From: Acanthococcus lagerstroemiae
Lineage: Eukaryota > Arthropoda > Insecta > Hemiptera > Eriococcidae
Assembly (NCBI GenBank): GCA_031841125.1
Contig: CM063108.1
Span: 54,892,122-54,956,121 of the forward strand
Direction of reading: 5' to 3'
Length of the DNA: 64,000 nucleotides
Every line of letters starts with the position of its first letter. Within the stretch, counting starts at the first letter, position 1. The translations under genes and the position numbers were made by a program. Below, in pieces: positions 57,500 through 64,000 of the stretch. Under the pieces are notes generated by a model that had not been told where the DNA came from, made no database searches, and worked only from the letters and a program-made list of their open reading frames with translations.

Positions 57500-58349
57500 G
57501 TATCGTACGACTTCTAGCATCGCTGCATTCTATTCAAAACAGAACAGAAGCTTGAAAAAAATAAAAACATTAGTAAACCAGTTTGCTGTGTTTTACGATT
57601 GCGCGGTCGCATTGCATTTGTCAAGCATACATACTTTCCATACAAGGAGATTGAGAAATTCGGTTACGCCGAAGAATTTTATTGTGGCTACCAAATTCGA
57701 AAAAATCTAAAAGGGTGGGCGCGTGCCAACTGAGCCAACTATAAATTTTAATTCAAATTCGACTTTAACTGCAGCTTCGACGTAACAATACTCGTAAATT
57801 TGAGAGTCGGTATGTCGGTGACCGGTTTCGGATGAGAATATATAGTTTTCCTGAACTGCATATGGGACTATGGATAGTGAAAGTATTGTGTACGTGGAAA
57901 ACGAACACTGTTCGGGACGATAAATCTCAGTCTATTTAGAGTAACAGTGTCGAACCGAGCACTGGGATCAAAGTCAAGGTTGGCAGGTTGGAAACCAGCA
58001 CGTGAATTGTGAGGTATGTTTCATTGGCTGACCGCGGGTTGGATGATTTTCAGCGTAAGGAAAAATACAAATTTTCGTGGGCATCCATTTTCACACAGAA
58101 TACGGATTTTCGAAGATCTTCTCTGACAGCCCTCTGCTGAACACCGCCGAACACAGAAGAGGGAACACTGAATGTGATAAAGATCTAGTGTTAAACTGTG
58201 CTATACAGCACTTGCATTCCTATCAGTTGGCATACTATCATTGTATTCATGGTGCTTAGTAGTGTCTGTCATATTAATGATGTAATATAAGATTATAACA
58301 AACATCTACTGAACGCATGTCAATTCCACATAAACCATTACTTTTGACA

Positions 58350-58580
58350 TGAATATGTCTGATGGCTCACCACGCGAAAAACTCCGCAGAAAACGCTCAG
58401 CAAAAAATGTTCCTCAGAAAAACGTTACCATCGTGATGCAGTTGCGTATTCCTCTTTACGCGGTCATTCGTTCCATCGTGTCTCAATCAACCGACATGAA
58501 GAATGCCGAGCAACCCCGAGAATAGACAACTAGAGAAGCGAGAAGGTATTGGAATGTGGATGCGCACGTCAACGCGGTAA
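58350..58580 (+). repeat. Dispersed repeat E, copy 3
   Basis: Same order as copy 1: ATGTCTGATGGCTCACCACG, CTCCGCAGAAAACGCTCAGC, AGAAAAACGTTACCATCGTG, GTTGCGTATTCCTCTTTACG, CGGTCATTCGTTCCATCGTG, ACATGAAGAATGCCGAGC and GAATAGACAACTAGAG. It ends with GCACGTCAACGCGGTAACC, also seen in copy 2. Confidence 0.75.
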
Positions 58581-59509
58581 CCTGGACAAGATATCCATGT
58601 GTAACAATTTTCCTTACTTGCCGCAATCGGACTCTCTTTCTTTCATTGTTTTTCTTTCTTTTTTGTCAGTCGGTGTGCTTATTTGCAATTTGCAACTACA
58701 GTTGCTTCTTTCTGTCAACGAATGAAATTTTGGAACACTAAGCTGCCATTCTAGAAAACTGTTCAACTTAGAGGTAGACTTAACACTCATACCAACGCAG
58801 TTCTTTTGAACTACCAATTTTGTTCCTTAAGTTACCTACTTTTCTGCTTTACTTGATAGACCAAACGAAGTTTCCATGTAAACAAACCCTTAGACCAGAC
58901 AGAGCTGTATTGAAATTTGCGCGGGTTTGTGGTTCGTGAAGAAAGCGTTTGTACATCGCAGTCGAATACGTACAGCAAATCACAATCAGCCAAAAAGAAT
59001 GAACCAGACTGCGACTATTGAGAAACTTCAGTTCGATGCTATTTCATCACTTATCAGGATTCGCTCTGTCTGCCATCACAACTGCTTATCTAGAAAGAGC
59101 TCAACTCTAAATTTTATTGAAGGGTAGAAACTTTGTACATGAAATTTAATTGTATCGGCGGGTAGTGAGAAACTCATAGGGGATTTATACTTTTTCGGTT
59201 TCGAAGAGAGAGTATCGTTACATCAAGATTTGACTGGTCAAGTTTTTTACGATTTGTCGGGAGACACGGTTGCGGATAAAGTTTCATTTCCATAAGTGGG
59301 CCAGTTTTCCAGCTTAAGAATGATTTGAGTCGTCGAGTGTACGAAGGAGATATCTATGATGTGGTTCGAGAACGCATACTTAAAGTCTGCGTCTCAAGCG
59401 TGAGATAAATCTGTAAGTACGAATCACAAACTGGAAATGCGTAGTACGAGTTCCAAATTGAAATTAATATTATTTTCAATTTCAATATTAGTGATCTCGC
59501 GTGATATTT

Positions 59510-59870
59510 CAGAAATTTTCTACACCTATTTAGCGGCGCTGGCGGCGCGTTAATGGGAGTCTATTATTTTCTCCAGTTCCAGTCGTAATTAGCGGCGGAC
59601 TTGGTGAATTTGATTGTAAGGCTGGCATCGATTACAGGGTTAACAGATTAAGGTAAAGACGATATCATCGTGCCGAGCTGACGGAGAATGATCTGGGTTT
59701 TGGGTAATTGCAACTCGAAGTACGTATAATAAATGCGACGACAGCGGAACCTCGAGGGTGTGAAAAGGGTGGTTGTTATTCGGTATTAAATCGCCGAGGA
59801 TCGTCTGACATTAACGCTGCGGTAGACCTTTAGTAGCTTGTTACTTGCTATTCGCTCGTTTTAGTTTGAA
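59510..59870. promoter_or_regulatory. CpG-rich, repeat-free block; candidate enhancer
   Basis: GTCGTAATTAGCGGCGGACT carries a homeodomain-type TAATTA core, and CpG is dense through GCGACGACAGCGGAACCTCG. There are no long open frames and no relatives elsewhere in the window. Its role is inference from composition only. Confidence 0.3.
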
Positions 59871-60639
59871 GCATCGATATAGCAGGAAATTGGGTTACAT
59901 ATTTTGAGTGTAGACCACGTAGTGCCACAGCGATGAAAGTTGAAAATCCCGATAGACTACTGTATACTCGAATTGAGGAAAGAAGCTTTTTGTACACGAT
60001 CCAGACAGCCGGCGATGAAGAGGCCCCTCCCTATTGTAAAATTTCAAAGAGAAAGCGCGTCTTCATCATTTCGAAAAAGTTTCAAGATTGGTATTAATTG
60101 AGAAAGAAGATGTTTTACATACCAGTATATTTGGTAAAGTGAAATTTAGTTTATAATGCCATCCCCTTCTTCAGTGAGAGCCAAACTGATGAAGAATGGA
60201 CATCGCAGGACTTAAATATTAGGAAGGAATATATTGGCGCAGATGCGCAGAATACTGCCATCCATATTGTAATATTATCAAACTAATACTCAGTGGCCCA
60301 TAAACATCAAAAATCTCATAAACCATTGATTCTATATGGGGGAAAAAACAGTTATTGCCAAATTTGTGTATCTTAAAAAATAGTATGATTCTTTATCGTT
60401 GAAACTTCAACAGGACTTGCAGTTAACGAGACAGAACTTTTTAACGAAAATCGTTTTCATACATTCACCAAGAAAACATTTTGCCCGCCCCCTTGAATGG
60501 CCTAGGCCCTAGAGCCATCTACGAACTCGAGACCTTCGTTTCATTTTGGTGAACGGAATTAAAAATTTCAGCTTCCTAAATCAATGTCGGTCATATAGCT
60601 CGACGGATCAAACAACAAAAAATACATAATTTAAAAAAA

Positions 60640-60662
60640 ATAAATAAATAAATAAATAAATA
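60640..60662. repeat. (AAAT)n microsatellite
   Basis: Five to six AAAT units. Confidence 0.9.
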
Positions 60663-61019
60663 TTGCCATCACTGCATAAAGCTGTAAGTACTTCATTTGC
60701 CTGTAAATGGCGGGAAGAGTATTTCACTGAGGTGGCCTCAGTGTTTGTGAGGCCTTTTTTGTAGCACGAAGAGGTGGTCACAGGCAGGAATGGAGCTCAA
60801 TCTTCCCTCCTCCCTCTCTTTTTAACATCAACATTTTCGACTTTTGTTGCATAAGTACCGAAATAGACCAAGAAGAAAAGTTTTCTGAACAAGAAGTTTG
60901 CATTTTTGCATAAAAATAACGTATGCAAAATTTTATTGAATCCTGAAAAATAATGTTGATGTTTGGATTTAGTCTGACGAGCTAATTATTTTCCAAGATG
61001 TAAGTGCTGCTCAGACCCT

Positions 61020-61420
61020 TCCTGGCTTAGTTAAATAAATTCGAGACATTTACAGGTTTGCTTAGGACTCTTCAAGATTTATTTTTAATTCTCAAGTAGC
61101 AATGTTCCAGATTTTTCAAGACACGTTTAACACTCTCTAACATTCTTCTAGACTCGTTTACAGCTATTTTAGGCCTGTTGAAATATTTTTTCAAGACGTT
61201 TTAGGTTTGTTAGATACTCTTGGAGATCTTTGAACTGCTAAGACTTTTTTTTTTGAAACGTTTTCCTGTTTCAAACTCTTTCAAACTCGATTCAGACTTT
61301 TTGAGACTCATCAGACGGGTTTAGGACTCTTGAAACTCTTTAGGGCTTTTATAACTAGTTCACAACTTTTCACGACGTCTTTAAGATTCTTAAAGATAGA
61401 TCAAGGCTCTTCCGGACAGG
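61020..61420. repeat. Relic short-period repeat, inverted relative to 45000-45760
   Basis: GACTCTTCAAGA, AGACTCGTTTACAG, TTTCAAGACGTTTTAGG, GGACTCTTGAAACTCTTTAG and similar words recur about every 25 bp. They are the reverse complement of the words near 45 kb. Confidence 0.5.
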
Positions 61421-62524
61421 ACTTAATAAAGCGTAGAATAGTCGCAAGGCTTCAGGAGATTTTTTCGGACTTCCAATTCTCTCAGACGTGACCCTCGACT
61501 TCCCCGATGTTCACCGAATTGACCAAAAATACTTGAGTCTGTTCTAAGGACATAGCTGAAAAACCAGGAATGGAAATAGGATTTTGTTCTGGAAAGGACT
61601 AAACTTGGTAAAAAACATTGGGGGCAATAACTATGGTAGGGCATTGAGTCAAAAACGTATCAAAAATTCCCGAAGGGGAGTGGGGTTCCCACGAGTAAAT
61701 GACAGAAAATCGAGTATTTGCGTGTGCGATTGAACCAACAGTGAACTGGAAAATGCAAGTTTTGACCTAAAACGGTCCCTCCCCTGTTAAGGGCTTCCTA
61801 AAAGTTGAGGAGCCCCATTCCAAACTGCTCTTAGTCTAAAAAATTAGAAATGCGGGAAATCAATAAAAACTTCGTCGCGCTAGATGCAGTTTCAATAACT
61901 TTTTGAAATTTTTTGATCCGTGGCAAGACTGACGTACCTTCATAAATATGATACCTACATATTGAAAACTTGTTTCACGGCAGTGTAGCCTGAGATATAA
62001 GCGCTGAAGTGAAGCAAAGTCATGGATGGACTAAGGGCGGTTTGAATAGAGCTCTTCAATTGTATTTTCATTTGAATGCCATAATATTTAATGTAAACTT
62101 AATGACTCGGAGACGGGCTGAAATTCCTACAACCCTCTGGAAACGTCACGAATTTTTCAAAACATTTTAAATTCTTAACCTAATACCTTTCAAAATGCTT
62201 GTATTTAGGCTAATTTTTAGCAGATTATAATCAAACCTTGCCAAACCTGTCAAAATTTTACGAAGGGAGATATTGTTCAAGCAAAAAATAACATTTTATT
62301 AATTACGGTGTAAAGGAATTAGAGGAAGAATAAAAATTTTAAACTAGCCAGTGTGATCCTTATATTTTAACAGAGGTAGGAATTCTTTTTTTCACTTTCG
62401 CTGTAAAAAAAACAGCCCTAATCAAAATATTTCTGATTTTCATTACATTTTATGAGTTACTATCGAAGGAAAAAGTGTTTTATAAGGTTCTCAGAAGGCC
62501 GACTATTACTTGTTCTCAGCCCTC

Positions 62525-62590
62525 TCCGGGGGTTGGATTCAAAAACTAATTCCAAAATCGAATTCGCTGACATTAAAAATCTATAAATTA
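62525..62590 (-). repeat. Isolated fragment of satellite A, inverted
   Basis: GGATTCAAAAACTAATTCCA, then AAATCGAATTCGCTGACAT is the reverse complement of the GTCACCGAATTCGATTTTGA / AATTAGTTTTTGGATTC core of satellite A, 14 kb away. Confidence 0.75.
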
Positions 62591-62879
62591 ACTCCCAACT
62601 TGAATTATTTCCATCCGCTTTCTCTTCTATTTTTGAGCTTCGCACTGCGAAGAGCCGACAGAATTAGAGACGTTTTATGCCTTGTGTCGGTAAGTGAGAC
62701 CTTTAGAAATTTTTTGTTGAGCTACATTGGTATTCTCGATACTTTTTTTTCTTTTATGCTTTCAATTTTCACTAATTTAAACCCAGAACTTTATATAAAT
62801 TACGCGTGCAACATGACCATGAGGAAGCAACCCTTAAAATATAATACTTGAGAAAATCAAAAGTATTTTACTTGTTTGA

Positions 62880-63110
62880 TTTTGTATTCAAAGTCGGTTT
62901 TGCTCTTTTTTTCAAATCTGAGACTTTGGATTGGGACGGATCGAAAATAAGAGGTGATATTCGAAGCCAGTGAGTCAAATAAACCTCGTTTTGATACGTG
63001 TTTGATTTTTTTATTCAAAGTCAGTTTTGCCTCTTTTTTTTTGTCTTTTTTTTCGAATTCGAGGCTTCGAAGGGGATTGAATCGAAAATCTGAAGGGATA
63101 TGAGAAGCTG
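62880..63110. repeat. Two tandem units of about 130 bp
   Basis: Both contain TTGATTTT-TATTCAAAGTC, GTTTTGC, TTTTTTTC, GAGACTT or GAGGCTTCGA, TTGGGA / GGGGATTGA and ATCGAAAAT. Confidence 0.65.
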
Positions 63111-63119
63111 GAAAGCAAG

Positions 63120-63480
63120 CCGCAGCATGTTTAAAATTGTGATTTCTCTGAAGTAAAATTCCATGGCGAGTCCGATTCTGCTATTGGTTTCCTTCCATTC
63201 CTACCTTTTCTATGTCAAGAAACCCATTTAAGATTGCATTTTGCTGCAAAAAATGCAGTTTACCCTGCTCTCGAAAAATGGTTCTTGAATTTTATCTAGT
63301 TTCTATTTCTCTGAAAATAGTGGTTCTACGGTAAAATTCCACAACAAATCCGATTCCGCTAGTGATTTCTCTCCAGTCGTACACTTTCTGTATCTAAAAA
63401 CTCAATTAAGATTTTATCTTGTTGCAAAACGCAGTTTATCCTGCTCTCGAAAAATGGCTCACCTGAAAAATCTAGTTTTT
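63120..63480. repeat. Two tandem units of about 175 bp
   Basis: Both contain TTTCTCTGAA, GTAAAATTCCA, CCGATTC, TCCATTC / TCCAGTCGTAC, TTTAAGATT / ATTAAGATT and CCTGCTCTCGAAAAATGG. Confidence 0.8.
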
Positions 63481-64000
63481 GAACTAACCGTGTTTTGCAT
63501 TTCAGCGCCTCATATTCAAAGTCACTGATTCAAATCACCTCTATTTCTATACTTTGCTCCATATTTTAATTCCTAGAGTTCGTTTTGACCATTTTTTTCG
63601 TTTGGGGACCCCGCGAACAAGACCAGATCAAAAATCTGGTCCGATATTCGAAATCAATGACCTAAGCAACCCGATTTCGCTTTATTCGATAGGTTTTCAT
63701 TTAAGATGCCAAAGTTAGTGGTACATTCCAGCCCGAAAGATGCGCTAAAACCTCCTAATTTATGTTAATCGCGCGTCTATTTGACCACCCCTTCAACAGT
63801 GGGAAAAAGTGGGCATTAGAAGAAACACCCAGTACGTGGGTCATTCTCCAGAAACTGAGAATATTTCCTGACCAGCTAATTTTCAACCTCAGCTTACGTG
63901 TTTATTTAGGGGGAGGGGATTTTTTTTGGGACAATAACATCTGCAACAAATTTCACCAAGCTAATTCATTAGACACAACAATTATCATCTTTTGAATGGA

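Overview
This window is nuclear DNA from an animal, most probably an insect or another arthropod. The evidence is spliced coding exons with GTRAGT-type donors, kilobase-sized AT-rich introns, insect-type non-LTR retrotransposons, hAT-like MITEs with 8-bp target duplications, and complex satellites. I could not fix the species. Everything here was read by eye; no alignment or database search was run.

Left third (1-21.4 kb): the 3' part of one + strand gene. Eight exons (1-179, 4644-4787, 5695-5898, 9280-9347, 15920-16068, 16188-16362, 16451-16621, 20103-20344) join in perfect phase into 443 codons plus a stop. The product is the C-terminal beta-propeller half of a Rho guanine nucleotide exchange factor of the ARHGEF17 type. 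The catalytic DH-PH part must lie upstream of the window. Its introns carry a young, frame-intact but 5'-truncated LINE on the minus strand (about 12.08-15.02 kb) sitting inside a decayed satellite, an older RTE-like LINE relic (8.1-8.8 kb), and several MITEs.

Middle (21.5-41 kb): apparently intergenic and densely layered with repeats. It holds two copies of a roughly 680-bp dispersed repeat, each broken by a different hAT-like MITE, so each copy shows the other's empty site. It also holds a 190-bp satellite with alternating monomer types, a 2.3-kb element with about 0.5-kb inverted arms, and RTE-like LINE fragments. One of those fragments was hit by a 248-bp hAT MITE (exact 8-bp target duplication) and by a 1,450-bp element with long terminal inverted repeats and a TA duplication.

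Right third (41-64 kb): a CpG-rich block leads into the first coding exon (41926-42193) of a secreted fibroblast growth factor, with a signal peptide, the start of the beta-trefoil core, and a two-codon upstream ORF 4 bases before the start codon. I did not find the next FGF core exon. Beyond it are a 1.9-kb satellite with a likely higher-order period near 865 bp, three 240-bp tandem units with embedded G-runs, an RTE-like LINE relic, a three-copy dispersed repeat, and two isolated candidate exons of unknown genes (53628-53735 minus, 57261-57499 plus). Three CpG-rich, low-repeat blocks (33.0-33.6, 48.5-49.2, 59.5-59.9 kb) stand out as possible regulatory DNA.
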